Origin: Pyrinomonadaceae bacterium MAG19_C2-C3
GTDB lineage: Bacteria > Acidobacteriota > Blastocatellia > Pyrinomonadales > Pyrinomonadaceae
Reading direction: 5' to 3'
NCBI GenBank assembly: GCA_024330265.1
Contig: JANDLT010000026.1
Coordinates: 1-63,219, forward strand
DNA: 63,219 bases
Both the position numbers and the translations under genes were made by a program. A model generated the notes under the pieces. It was not told where the DNA came from. It made no database searches and worked only from the letters and a program-made list of their open reading frames with translations. Below are positions 33,199 to 41,628 of the stretch, one piece after another; position 1 is the stretch's first letter, and the number at the start of each line of letters is the position of its first letter.

Positions 33199-33264
33199 GT
33201 GAGAAGTGGATAGTGGATAGTGAATCATGAGCAGCCCGCTCTTTTCCTTTCACTATCCACTATT
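33199..33264. repeat. inverted heptamer array, unit GTGGATA
   Basis: GTGAGAA, GTGGATA, GTGGATA, GTGAATC (33199-33226) face TTTCACTATCCACTATTTTATC (to about 33270). It starts at the XapX stop and ends at the stop of the convergent RskA-like gene, so it fills the whole gap between convergent genes. Confidence 0.88.
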
Positions 33265-34257
33265 TTATCGCTTTTCGCGCGATGACATGGCGCGTTGTGT
33301 GGATGGTGAACTGACGAGGCGGCGCGCTTCGGCGGTGATGCTTAATTTGAAATCAGGGGCGGGCGCGCCGCCCGTGCGGACGTAGATTTCCGTGTCTTGG
33401 GTCGCGGTTTCGGGAACGCTGCCCATATAAACGATGCGTCCCGCCGGTTCGGTACCCCACAAAACGTAAGCCGTCGCACCGACGCTGGTGGAAGGCGGAA
33501 GTCGTTTGATGCGTGCGCGAACGTAAGACTGTTCGCCAAGCACGTTGGCGTGGGCTTCGCCGTTGGCGTTCGGCGTCAAAGGTTCACCGATGAGTACGAG
33601 CGTGCGCCCGCCGTTTTTGCGTGCGACGGCATCATCAACTTCGGTGTAAAAATCCGTTGTGCGACGCACGCGACGCTTCGGCATCGGTTCGGGACGACGG
33701 CGACGACGACGCGCTTCCTGAAGTCGTTCCTCGACCGTCGCAAAGAACGCCGTGACCTCTCCCGCGCGTGATGCGAACACGACCGCCCCGCCCGGACGCA
33801 CGGCTTCCGGCGTCGCTTCCGCCGTGACTAAGACGCTGTAACTTTCGAGTCCTTCAGGGCGGGCAAACTCCAAGCCGCCGTTGCCTTGCGCGTCAACCGG
33901 AAGCAGTCCGACGCGACGCGCACCGCCGGGCGCAGCCGCCCAGATAACATAAGTCCCTGCCGCCGGAGAGACGACCGAAGGCGTGGGTAGATTGAGCGCG
34001 GTCAAGCGGACAAGCCCGCCGTCTTCCGTCGGTTCAAAATTAAGCGAAGCCGTCGCCGTATTGACGAACGAACGCAGGCGCACGCCAAGCCGTTTGTTCG
34101 GTGCATCGTCCGCCGTTTGATTTTGACGACGTTTGCCGCGCGTCGTTTCACTCGCGCCCGCCCGCGCGTCGGAGTGATAAACGGTAAAGATGATGCCAAC
34201 GATGAAGCACGCGCGCAGGGCGCGACTAAGCGGCGATGAGAGTCTGTGTGATGCCAT
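33265..34257 (-). CDS. membrane-anchored protein with two RskA-like beta domains
   Basis: About 330 residues from ATG 34257 (MASHRLSSPLSR), preferred because a signal anchor (RACFIVGIIFTVYHSDARA) follows; the open frame extends 41 codons further without features. Two related beta domains are visible: TYVIWAAAPGGARRVGLLPV...SYSVLVTAEATPEAVRPGG and TAYVLWGTEPAGRIVYMGSV...FKLSITAEARR. Both resemble the extracytoplasmic C-terminal domain of RskA/anti-sigma-K factors. A basic Arg-run (about 185-200) separates them. There is no sigma-binding N-terminal domain and no sigma factor gene nearby, so a regulatory role is uncertain. Confidence 0.6.
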   Translation of the reverse strand: MASHRLSSPLSRALRACFIVGIIFTVYHSDARAGASETTRGKRRQNQTADDAPNKRLGVRLRSFVNTATASLNFEPTEDGGLVRLTALNLPTPSVVSPAAGTYVIWAAAPGGARRVGLLPVDAQGNGGLEFARPEGLESYSVLVTAEATPEAVRPGGAVVFASRAGEVTAFFATVEERLQEARRRRRRPEPMPKRRVRRTTDFYTEVDDAVARKNGGRTLVLIGEPLTPNANGEAHANVLGEQSYVRARIKRLPPSTSVGATAYVLWGTEPAGRIVYMGSVPETATQDTEIYVRTGGAPAPDFKLSITAEARRLVSSPSTQRAMSSREKR

Positions 34258-34738
34258 GACTGGTGAAGAATCCTCTCGTGATATTTCCGGCGTGTGTGGA
34301 GCGAGGCGGATTATAGCGTAGGGCGCGGTTTTCGAGACTAATAATTTTGGGTTTATGTAATAATTCAAGTAGTGGCTCAAAGGCGGGAGAATCTTTGCGC
34401 TCCTTTGCGTCTCCCATCTTTGCGCTCCTTTGCGTTACTTCTTCTTGTATCGCAAAGAACCGCCAAGTGAAGACGCCAAGAACCGCAGAGCAAAGATCAC
34501 GCGCCCTCACCCACGCTTGAGCCACTACCATAATTCGGGAACGATATGACTTTTGATTACCCGGCGCAACAATTAACCTCAACTTAACTTCCGGTTATTA
34601 ACTTTCGTGGTTTTGTCACGCTGTGAAATGCTGTGCGAAGATACGTCCGAACAAAACCACTCACCGTCAATCTGTTCGCGTCGTGTCGCGCAAGTCATCA
34701 ACCTCATATCGCCCTTTTATCATAGAAGTAAAACGAAA
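34258..34738. other. intergenic region upstream of the NUC1 nuclease
   Basis: About 480 bases between divergent genes. It holds a repeat (34391-34498) and presumably promoters. The nuclease frame is open from 34607, but the sequence before 34739 does not look like coding leader. Confidence 0.4.
34391..34498. repeat. CTTTGCG-type direct and inverted repeat
   Basis: The 20-mer ATCTTTGCGCTCCTTTGCGT occurs at 34391-34410 and again at 34416-34435. The right half (CGCAAAGAACCGCC ... AACCGCAGAGCAAAGAT, to 34498) is roughly the reverse complement with 11-12-base phasing. It is a second class of arrayed palindrome, distinct from the 7-bp class. Confidence 0.75.
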
Positions 34739-37700
34739 ATGAATCTTTCAAAAAACACCTTCCTCGCCCTTGTCATCCTATTGTTTGCCGTCGCCGTCAA
34801 TGCTCCGGCGCAATCCGTCGTCATCAATAAATACCGCGTCGAACCCGACACGGTAGAGTTGCTTGTCGTGCAAACAAATCTCGACATGCGCGGCATGATT
34901 GTCAAAGATTTTTCGTCCAGCATCGCCAACGACAACGGCGGCAGGTATCAATTTTCGCAAAACTCTTTGTGGTCAAGCGTCCCCGCCGGAACGCTCGTCG
35001 TACTGCGTTCTGACGCGAGTGCCGCCGACACGAATGTTAGTGATTACACGCTCGACATCGGTTTCACTAACGCGACGTACTTCAGCAATCTCGGCGGTGA
35101 TTTCAACATCAGTACGACCGACATGGTGATGATTAAAGCGGCAGGGTCGGGCGCAAGCGGCGTGACGGGAAGCATTCACGCATTCGCCAGTGGAGCAAAG
35201 GGAACGCAGTTTAACAATGCCCTGCCGCCGAAGTTGTTCGCTGCAAGTTCGACACCAGCCGGAACATTCGCCTTCGCCACCAATCCTAACTCGACGCTTG
35301 CCGACTTTAACGGTCTGAGCGCGACGGGCGGCGCGAACGGCTTGACATTCGGCGTCGGCAACAATGCGACCAACGCCGCATTTATCAATTCGCTTCGCAA
35401 TTCTTTCATGGGAGAGCCGACGACAAACACCACCAACCTGACTTTCACCAACACGGGCGCGACTTCGCTTAACCTGCAATGGACGAACGGCAACGGTGCG
35501 CGGCGCATCGTCTTGGCGCGTCAAGGCGGCGCGGTTGATGCCACGCCAACCGACGGCACGGCTTATACACCGAACGCCGCTTTCGGTGCGGGAGCGCAAA
35601 TCGGGACGGGCAACTTCGTCGTCTCTAACGGCGGCGATATGGGCGCGTTTGTGACGAACCTCGCGCCGAACACGACGTATCATTTCGCCGTCTTCGAGTA
35701 CAACGGCACGGATGCGACGACCGATTACTTGACCGTCGCACCTGCGATTAACAACACGACCACCGCCGCCGCGTTCACGATAAGCGGGCGCGTCGCATCG
35801 TCGAGTGGTTCTGCGGGCGGCGGGTTCGTCGTAATGCTCACTGGCGACGGTGCGCCTATTACTACGACGACGCGGGCGGGCGGCAATTATTCGTTTACAA
35901 ACGCAACCGCCGGGGGCGACTATACCGTCACCGTCGTTGCTCCCGGCTTCAGCGTCGAGCCGTCAAGCGTGCGAGTCACGAATCTCGACGCGCCGCGCAC
36001 CATAGACTTTACCGTGACGCCGAGCGTGATTATCAGCGAGTTCCGCTTTCACGGCGTTGACCCGGATGGAGACGGCGCGCTTGTCGGGGCGACGAACGAA
36101 TTTATCGAACTCTATAACCGCACCGACGCTGCGATAGATATGCGCGGCTGGGTACTTGACGCGGGTTCTGACGGCACGATTCACCGTTTCGGTAATAATT
36201 CAATTATCCCCGCACGCGGTCACTTCCTCATCGTCGGCGCATCATACGAGGCACTGAGCGTTGAGTCGGCGGCTGATGCGACATTTAGTTCGGGCATTAA
36301 CATACCCGAAGACGCCGGAATCAGCCTCCACAACGGAGCCAATTCTTATCCCGGTAATCTGTTGGATAACATCGGTTGCTTCTATACCGACATCGGTTTC
36401 GGTTGCGGAATAGCCGATTCCTTCGCCCCGCAACCGTCTGCCACAGATGCATCCGGTGCGGATGTCGAGCATAGCTTCGTGCGTCTCGGAGATTTGTCGA
36501 ATAGGTCGAGAATATCGTTTCCGGGAAGAAACTTTGCCCTCGTTTCGCCAAGCCAAACGACACTTGGAAACATTCAATCCACGCTCGGCGCACCCGCCCC
36601 GCAAGGCACGCGCGCCGCGACCAATGTGTTCGGTTCGACTTTGCGCTTCAGCCTTGCCGATACCGACGCGGGTACGACCGCCACTTCACGCTTCCGGCGC
36701 GGGCGCACCGCCGATAAGACCGTGAACGGCACGCTCGTCTTTCAACGCACGATTACCAACACCGGAGCGTTGCCGATTAACTTCCTGCGCCTTCGCGTCA
36801 CAGACATCACGACGCTTGGACGCGACCCTTTGCAAACTCGCCGTGAGTCCGCCGATGTGCGCGTATTGTCATCAACGGACAACGGCAACGCGCGCGGTTT
36901 AACTCTGGAAGAACCGCCCGCGCAACCTCTGGGCGGCGGTCTCAATTCCAGTTTGATCGTCAATGGCATCAACTCGCAAACGCCGCTCGCGCCGTCGGAA
37001 AGTATCACGCTTGAGTTTCGTTTGAGCGTCGCCAAAGCGGGCAGATTCCGCTTCGCCGTGATGCCGGAAGCCTTGACCGTCGCCCTTACTTCGACAAATG
37101 AAAACCTTGTGATGGGCAATCCTTCAAACGCCGTCACGGACATAAATCAACCGACAAACTATCTGCTCGATAAACCGCAATTCGTCGCGTCGTATCACCG
37201 CGACAACGGCACGCCGAACTGGGTTTCGTGGCATCTGGATTCAACTTGGATTGGCACGTCCGGGCGTTCCGACGACTTCGCTCCCGACCCGACTTTGCCT
37301 GCCGGTTGGTATCGCGTTCAGCCTTCGGATTATTCCAACTCCGGTTACACGCGCGGGCATATGTCGCCGTCGGGCGACCGCACGCGCAGCCTTGCCGACA
37401 ATCGCGCCGTCTTCCTGATGACGAATATGATTCCGCAGACCGCCGCCAACAACAACACGACGTGGAACAATCTGGAAGTCTATTGCCGCGAACTCGTCGC
37501 ACAGGGCAACGAGCTTTACATCATTTCCGGCGGGGCGGGAAACATCGGCACGATTGCGAACGGGCGCGTCGCCGTCCCCAACAGCACTTGGAAAGTCATC
37601 ATCGTGCTGCCTGTCGGCGACGGCAACGATGCCGCCCGCGTCACCACAGGCACGCGCACCATCGCCGTCAACGTCCCGAACACCAACAGCGTTGATGCGA

Positions 37701-37819
37701 ACTGGCGCATCTACCGCACTACGGTTGACGACATCGAGGCTTTGACGAATTTCGATTTCTTCTCGAACGTTCCGCAGTCCGTGCAGAGCGTGATTGAGGC
37801 AACCGTTGACAACCAATGA
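34739..37819 (+). CDS. secreted DNA/RNA non-specific endonuclease with lamin-tail domain
   Basis: 1026 residues from ATG 34739, which opens a signal peptide (LSKNTFLALVILLFAVAVNAPAQ, two parts). The order is: an N-terminal beta domain (about 25-215), a fibronectin-like segment (about 225-350), a carboxypeptidase-regulatory-like Ig segment (about 350-425), a lamin-tail domain (about 430-560: VIISEFRFHGVDPDGDG, NEFIELYNRTDAAIDMRGW), a linker, and a C-terminal NUC1 nuclease (about 800-1026). The catalytic histidine H874 lies in YTRGHMSPSGDR, the DRGH motif with Thr for Asp, followed by MTNMIPQTAANNNTTWNNLE with the metal-binding Asn. It should degrade extracellular nucleic acids. The next gene is a NuiA-like inhibitor overlapping its 3' end. 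Confidence 0.9.
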   Translation: MNLSKNTFLALVILLFAVAVNAPAQSVVINKYRVEPDTVELLVVQTNLDMRGMIVKDFSSSIANDNGGRYQFSQNSLWSSVPAGTLVVLRSDASAADTNVSDYTLDIGFTNATYFSNLGGDFNISTTDMVMIKAAGSGASGVTGSIHAFASGAKGTQFNNALPPKLFAASSTPAGTFAFATNPNSTLADFNGLSATGGANGLTFGVGNNATNAAFINSLRNSFMGEPTTNTTNLTFTNTGATSLNLQWTNGNGARRIVLARQGGAVDATPTDGTAYTPNAAFGAGAQIGTGNFVVSNGGDMGAFVTNLAPNTTYHFAVFEYNGTDATTDYLTVAPAINNTTTAAAFTISGRVASSSGSAGGGFVVMLTGDGAPITTTTRAGGNYSFTNATAGGDYTVTVVAPGFSVEPSSVRVTNLDAPRTIDFTVTPSVIISEFRFHGVDPDGDGALVGATNEFIELYNRTDAAIDMRGWVLDAGSDGTIHRFGNNSIIPARGHFLIVGASYEALSVESAADATFSSGINIPEDAGISLHNGANSYPGNLLDNIGCFYTDIGFGCGIADSFAPQPSATDASGADVEHSFVRLGDLSNRSRISFPGRNFALVSPSQTTLGNIQSTLGAPAPQGTRAATNVFGSTLRFSLADTDAGTTATSRFRRGRTADKTVNGTLVFQRTITNTGALPINFLRLRVTDITTLGRDPLQTRRESADVRVLSSTDNGNARGLTLEEPPAQPLGGGLNSSLIVNGINSQTPLAPSESITLEFRLSVAKAGRFRFAVMPEALTVALTSTNENLVMGNPSNAVTDINQPTNYLLDKPQFVASYHRDNGTPNWVSWHLDSTWIGTSGRSDDFAPDPTLPAGWYRVQPSDYSNSGYTRGHMSPSGDRTRSLADNRAVFLMTNMIPQTAANNNTTWNNLEVYCRELVAQGNELYIISGGAGNIGTIANGRVAVPNSTWKVIIVLPVGDGNDAARVTTGTRTIAVNVPNTNSVDANWRIYRTTVDDIEALTNFDFFSNVPQSVQSVIEATVDNQ

Positions 37820-38249
37820 AACGAGCCAAACCATCGGCGGCACGGGTGAAGACGCGGAACTGCTCCACGCTCTCGCCCGCGCCGCCGACGGTTTGACGAT
37901 GCGAAGTGAATCGGATTACCCGTTCACCATCGTGAATTTCAACGACATAAATGAGAACGCTCTACCCGCACACCTGCGCGTCCTCACCTCGCACACCGAC
38001 ACAACGACGCCGATTGAAACTACGACCGTCGAACACTTCTTCCGCGTCGCCGCGAAGCACGCCGACTGGCACGATGCGACGGAACACGCACGCACTCTTC
38101 GCTTTCAAGCACTCGTCGAACTACTCACCCGAAGCCTTCGCCACACGCGGGTTTATCGCATCGGTGAACGCGACATCGCCGTGTTCATCATCGGGCAGAG
38201 CGCGTCCGGCGCACAACTCGGTCTTCACACTCGCGTCATCGAAACTTGA
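37794..38249 (+). CDS. NuiA-like nuclease inhibitor
   Basis: 151 residues resembling the cyanobacterial nuclease A inhibitor NuiA: LLHALARAADGLTMRSESDYPFTIV, VEHFFRVAAKHADWHD, FQALVELLTRSLRHTRVYRIGERDIAVFIIGQ and a C-terminal TRVIET (NuiA ends similarly, with a VET tail). NuiA binds and blocks NucA, a DRGH-type non-specific nuclease. No signal peptide, so it would act in the cytosol. The start is TTG 37794 or TTG 37806; both lie inside the nuclease gene, so translation is probably coupled. This is an immunity-type arrangement for the nuclease upstream. Confidence 0.88.
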   Translation: MRQPLTTNETSQTIGGTGEDAELLHALARAADGLTMRSESDYPFTIVNFNDINENALPAHLRVLTSHTDTTTPIETTTVEHFFRVAAKHADWHDATEHARTLRFQALVELLTRSLRHTRVYRIGERDIAVFIIGQSASGAQLGLHTRVIET

Positions 38250-38252
38250 TGT

Positions 38253-38527
38253 CTCACCTTACGCGGTTGAGATTTTACAGCCCGATTCATCGGGCTTTCC
38301 GCCGAAGGCGGCACATAGCCACGCGATTTATCGCGTGGTCGCTTTCAAGCAGAATCCGAAAGGGCGTTTTAACGTCCTTCTCGCTGTGGCTTAAGCCGTC
38401 GGATGACAAGCCCGTTTCAACGGGCTAAGAATTATTACCCAGATGACCACGCGATAAATCGCGTGGCTATCAGCCCAAAGGGTAAGCCTCGTTCACGAGG
38501 CTGAAAACCAAAACCGCGTAAGGTGAG
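38253..38527. repeat. branched palindromic element C (16-bp perfect TIRs, core CACCTTACGC)
   Basis: CTCACCTTACGCGGTT (38253-38268) and AACCGCGTAAGGTGAG (38512-38527) are perfect inverted repeats. Inside are AGCC-CGA-TTCA-TCG-GGCT, CCGCC-GAA-GGCGG, CCACGCGA-TTTA-TCGCGTGG, GGGCGTTTTAACGTCC, AGCC-CGT-TTCA-ACG-GGCT, CCACGCGA-TAAA-TCGCGTGG and AGCC-TCG-TTCA-CGA-GGCT. The two ACGCGA hairpins are also complementary to each other, so the element is palindromic at two levels. It begins 3 bp after the inhibitor stop and ends 3 bp before the next ATG. Confidence 0.82.
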
Positions 38528-38530
38528 TTA

Positions 38531-38941
38531 ATGTTTCGTATTTCACATCAGCCGGATATAATGCCCGTGATGTTTTCACCGCGTTCATCTTTCATGCGAG
38601 TTTTAGCGATGATGTTGCCCTTGTGCTTTATCTGGGTGTTCGTCGCCTGCGTCGTCTCGTGTTCGGCTCACGACGCGGAAGCGCATGAAATCCGCGCCGA
38701 CCTTGCGATTGAAAGCATAGACGGCTCGCATGATGACGATCTTTGTCCTGTTACAGAAGCAACGTCATATACGTTACCGGAACGACAATCATCAATTCCT
38801 CAAATAAGCGATGAAGTCTCGTCGTTGTTCGCGCCATGCGTATCGCCAACCAACAACGCGCTGACACTTAGAACACAATCGTCAATCAGGCTCTCCGCCG
38901 CCCGTCCGCCGCTTGAACGGCTTTGCATCCTTCGCATTTAG
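38531..38941 (+). CDS. hypothetical membrane-targeted cysteine-containing protein
   Basis: 136 residues from the first ATG; a start at the 22nd residue (MRVLAMMLPLCFIWVF) would give a tidier signal sequence. The hydrophobic segment LAMMLPLCFIWVFVACVVSC is followed by HDAEAHE and DDDLCPVTEATSYTLPERQS. I do not recognise a family. Cysteines and histidines after the signal, and position before a TlpA-like protein and a cation exporter, suggest a role in metal or thiol handling; this is inference from context only. Confidence 0.6.
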   Translation: MFRISHQPDIMPVMFSPRSSFMRVLAMMLPLCFIWVFVACVVSCSAHDAEAHEIRADLAIESIDGSHDDDLCPVTEATSYTLPERQSSIPQISDEVSSLFAPCVSPTNNALTLRTQSSIRLSAARPPLERLCILRI

Positions 38942-39038
38942 ACTTCTTCAACCAACAAAATCCATCTCATTTTTTTGCGCTTTTCGTTCCAACGTCAAGC
39001 GCGCGTTTATCTGTTTTTATGCTCAAGGAGATTTGTTT

Positions 39039-39980
39039 ATGAAGCGAATGTTTATAGGTTTATTGTTCTGCCTCGCCTTCACGGTACAGGCGACGGCACA
39101 ACAGAATGTGACGAAGTTGGAAGGTCAAGTCGTATGCTGTGCGGATTGTTGGGCGGAAGCCGACCGCACCAAAGTCGAGTACGGCACGGCGGAAGATTTG
39201 TTGAAATCGCAATCGTGTGTGGCGAACGGCGACCCGACCTTAATCGCGGTGCGCGAAGGCGACAAGTTCACCCTGTACCAACTGGAGCAGGGCAAGTTCC
39301 GCCTTCCGGGAAAGAATTGGCTGGAGTTCGTCGGCAAGCGCGTCGCCGTGACGGGTACGGTACGAACGGGGCGAAAGAAGAATGACACAAACTTCGTCCG
39401 CGTTGATGCGCTTGAAATACTCGCGCCGAGCATCGCCGAACGTGAAGCGGCGAACGTCGTCGGAAGCGCGGTCGAGTTGACGCTTAAAGACCCTTTCGGA
39501 ACGAGTCAAACCTTGAGCGCGCTTAAAGGTCGCATCGTGGTTCTGAATTTCTGGGCGACGTACTGCGTGCCGTGCCGGAAAGAGATGCCCGACCTCGCGG
39601 CGATTCAAAACGAGTATGCCGCGTTGGGCGTGCAGGTCGTCGGTGCTTCGACGGATGCGGCGGAAGACCGCGCCAAAGTTTTGCAGTTCGTCAAAGAAAC
39701 AAAAATCAACTTTCCGATTTGGACGGGGGCGACAGTCGCCGACATGACGCGCTTCGGACTTGGGGCGGCGTTGCCCGGTACGGTCATCATCGGCAGCGAC
39801 GGGCGCATTGCGAAAGTCATCTCCGGCATCGTCAATCAAGCCGACTTGAAGCGCGAGATTGATGCGATGCTCGCCTCCGCCGAAGCGACGGCGAAGGCTG
39901 AACGCAAAGCGGAGAAGCGGCGTGAACAAGTCGCTTCAAGCAAAGCTAAACCAAGTCAAGCATCGAGTGTTCCGAGTTGA
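39039..39980 (+). CDS. TlpA-like thiol-disulfide oxidoreductase with N-terminal extra domain
   Basis: 313 residues. ATG 39039 is fixed by AAGGAG nine bases upstream and a signal peptide (MKRMFIGLLFCLAFTVQATAQ). Residues about 22-135 form a beta domain with EGQVVCCADCWAEAD, resembling OB-like folds in periplasmic metal-related proteins. Residues about 150-290 are a thioredoxin/AhpC-TSA (TlpA) domain with active site NFWATYCVPCRKEMPDL and the cis-Pro region ALPGTVIIGSDG. The Lys/Ala/Glu-rich tail is probably disordered. It should reduce periplasmic disulfides. Co-directional with a barrel-like protein and a cation exporter. Confidence 0.9.
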   Translation: MKRMFIGLLFCLAFTVQATAQQNVTKLEGQVVCCADCWAEADRTKVEYGTAEDLLKSQSCVANGDPTLIAVREGDKFTLYQLEQGKFRLPGKNWLEFVGKRVAVTGTVRTGRKKNDTNFVRVDALEILAPSIAEREAANVVGSAVELTLKDPFGTSQTLSALKGRIVVLNFWATYCVPCRKEMPDLAAIQNEYAALGVQVVGASTDAAEDRAKVLQFVKETKINFPIWTGATVADMTRFGLGAALPGTVIIGSDGRIAKVISGIVNQADLKREIDAMLASAEATAKAERKAEKRREQVASSKAKPSQASSVPS

Positions 39981-40007
39981 CCGCTTTGACCGGGCGAAGG
40001 TCGCGCC

Positions 40008-40535
40008 GTGAGCGGGACGGGACAACAAGATGCAGAGAAGTGGACGTATGGCGTGCGCGTCATATCGAACACGATTGACCGCGCGAAGTGGCGCAATACC
40101 TTGACGTACAGGTTTCATCCACGATTTACCGCCGGAGTCGAATACAACCCGCTTGCCGGAAAGGTTTCGCCATTGGCGAACGTCGTCGCCCTGACCGAAA
40201 CGAACAGGCGTCCGGCGTTAATCATCGGCACGAGTTCCGACCGCATCGGCACGCCGTTCGGTCAATCGTTCTACGCGACTTTCAGCAAAAATCTACGACG
40301 CGAAACCGGCTTACCCGTCGCGCCTTACATCGGCGTCGCTTACGGGACGTTTGAAGACCGCGCGCGCATCATCGGCGGTTTGAACATCAACCTCAACGAG
40401 CGTTGGAGTTCGACGATTCTCTTTGACGGCGTGCGCGTGCATCCGACTGTGAACTACACACGCGGGCGTCATCAGTTCGGTGTCATCTTTGAGCGTGGGC
40501 GCAATCCGGGCGCGAGTTACAGCATTTCGTTTTAA
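40008..40535 (+). CDS. small beta-barrel-like protein
   Basis: 175 residues starting at GTG 40008, 27 bp after the TlpA-like gene. Alternating polar and aromatic strands (YRFHPRFTAGVEYNPLAG, SFYATFSKNL, GVIFERGRNPGASYSISF) suggest an outer-membrane barrel ending in Phe. No signal peptide is evident from this start, which is odd for an outer-membrane protein; a missed upstream start is not supported by the sequence I see. Function unknown. Confidence 0.65.
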   Translation: MSGTGQQDAEKWTYGVRVISNTIDRAKWRNTLTYRFHPRFTAGVEYNPLAGKVSPLANVVALTETNRRPALIIGTSSDRIGTPFGQSFYATFSKNLRRETGLPVAPYIGVAYGTFEDRARIIGGLNINLNERWSSTILFDGVRVHPTVNYTRGRHQFGVIFERGRNPGASYSISF

Positions 40536-40545
40536 GGAATTTTTT

Positions 40546-41184
40546 ATGAGCAGCGAAACCATCACCCGCCCCGCGTCGCGCCTCGCAAACGTGCGGCGCG
40601 GTCGGCAACTCGAATATCTCACCATCGCTTGGAATTCGCTCGAAGCCGTCGCATCCATCAGCGCGGGACTGTTTGCGGGCAGCATCGCGCTTGTCGGCTT
40701 CGGCGTGGATTCGGTTATCGAAACGTCATCCGGCGCAGTTCTGTTGTGGCGACTGCGCGACGGCGAGCGCGGCGAGGCGAGGGAACGCATCGCCCTGAAA
40801 CTTGTCGGCATCAGTTTTCTTTTGCTTGCCGCTTACGTCGCTTTCGACGCGGTGAAGTCTCTCCTCATGCGCGAACCGCCGGAAGCAAGCTATTTCGGAA
40901 TTGGCATCGCCGCCGTGTCGCTCGTCGTGATGCCGTTACTCGCACGCGCCAAGCGTCGCGTCGCGGTACAACTCAACAGTCGGGCAATGCAAGCCGACTC
41001 GCGGCAAACCGATTTGTGCGCTTACCTCTCGGCGATCCTACTCGCCGGACTCGTGCTAAACGCTTTGTTCGGGCTGTGGTGGGCTGACCCGGTGGCGGGC
41101 TTGATAATGATGCCGATTATTGCGAAGGAAGGCGTCGGAGCGTTGCGCGGCGAAACGTGCGGTTGTGCCGATTCTTGCCACTAA
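40546..41184 (+). CDS. cation diffusion facilitator-like transporter
   Basis: 212 residues from ATG 40546 (AAGGAA upstream), 10 bp after the barrel gene. Five to six membrane helices with CDF features: GSIALVGFGVDSVIETSS in helix 2 (the metal-binding D), and MQADSRQTDLCAYLS in helix 5 (ADxxxT.D-like). The cytosolic C-terminal domain of classical CDF proteins is missing; the tail GETCGCADSCH is instead Cys/His-rich. It should export divalent metals such as Zn, Cd or Co by proton exchange. Confidence 0.87.
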   Translation: MSSETITRPASRLANVRRGRQLEYLTIAWNSLEAVASISAGLFAGSIALVGFGVDSVIETSSGAVLLWRLRDGERGEARERIALKLVGISFLLLAAYVAFDAVKSLLMREPPEASYFGIGIAAVSLVVMPLLARAKRRVAVQLNSRAMQADSRQTDLCAYLSAILLAGLVLNALFGLWWADPVAGLIMMPIIAKEGVGALRGETCGCADSCH

Positions 41185-41286
41185 CGGCACGACGTCCCCA
41201 CAAAGAAAATCCCCACAGCGACCTTGAATGATTGCCGTCGGGATTTTCTTTGTGTCGTGGCTATTGGAAGCCGGAAAAGTTTTTGG

Positions 41287-41358
<72 letters not shown>

Positions 41359-41365
41359 GCGAGAC

Positions 41366-41433
41366 AAGTAGAAAGTATAAGGGAGAAAGGAGAAAATCCG
41401 AACCTTCTCCTTTCTCCCTTATACTTTCTACTT
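41366..41433. repeat. perfect 29-bp palindrome, heptamer type, between two tRNA genes
   Basis: The left arm 41366-41394 is exactly complementary to 41405-41433, with a loop of only 10 bases. Read in sevens the arm is GTAGAAA, GTATAAG, GGAGAAA, GGAGAAA. It lies between leftward tRNA-Cys and tRNA-Gly and would form a very stable hairpin in a joint precursor transcript. Confidence 0.93.
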
Positions 41434-41441
41434 GATCTAAA

Positions 41442-41513
41442 AGCGGGAGACGAGATTTGAACTCGCGACCCTCGCCTTGGCAAGGCGATGCTCTACCACT
41501 GAGCTACTCCCGC
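41442..41513 (-). tRNA. tRNA-Gly(GCC)
   Basis: The minus strand folds with acceptor GCGGGAG/CTCCCGC, D loop AGTGGTAGA, anticodon loop TTGCCAA (GCC), and T arm GCGAG-TTCAAAT-CTCGT. Discriminator T, no encoded CCA. Confidence 0.95.
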
Positions 41514-41628
41514 ATCGGGTCATCCGCTTTGCTTAACGGAAGGGGATTCTACAAATCATCGTCGGCTTGGTCAAGCGGGGTGAGATTTGGGTTGGTAAAG
41601 ATAATGGGCTGCATAGTGTGCACGGGAT

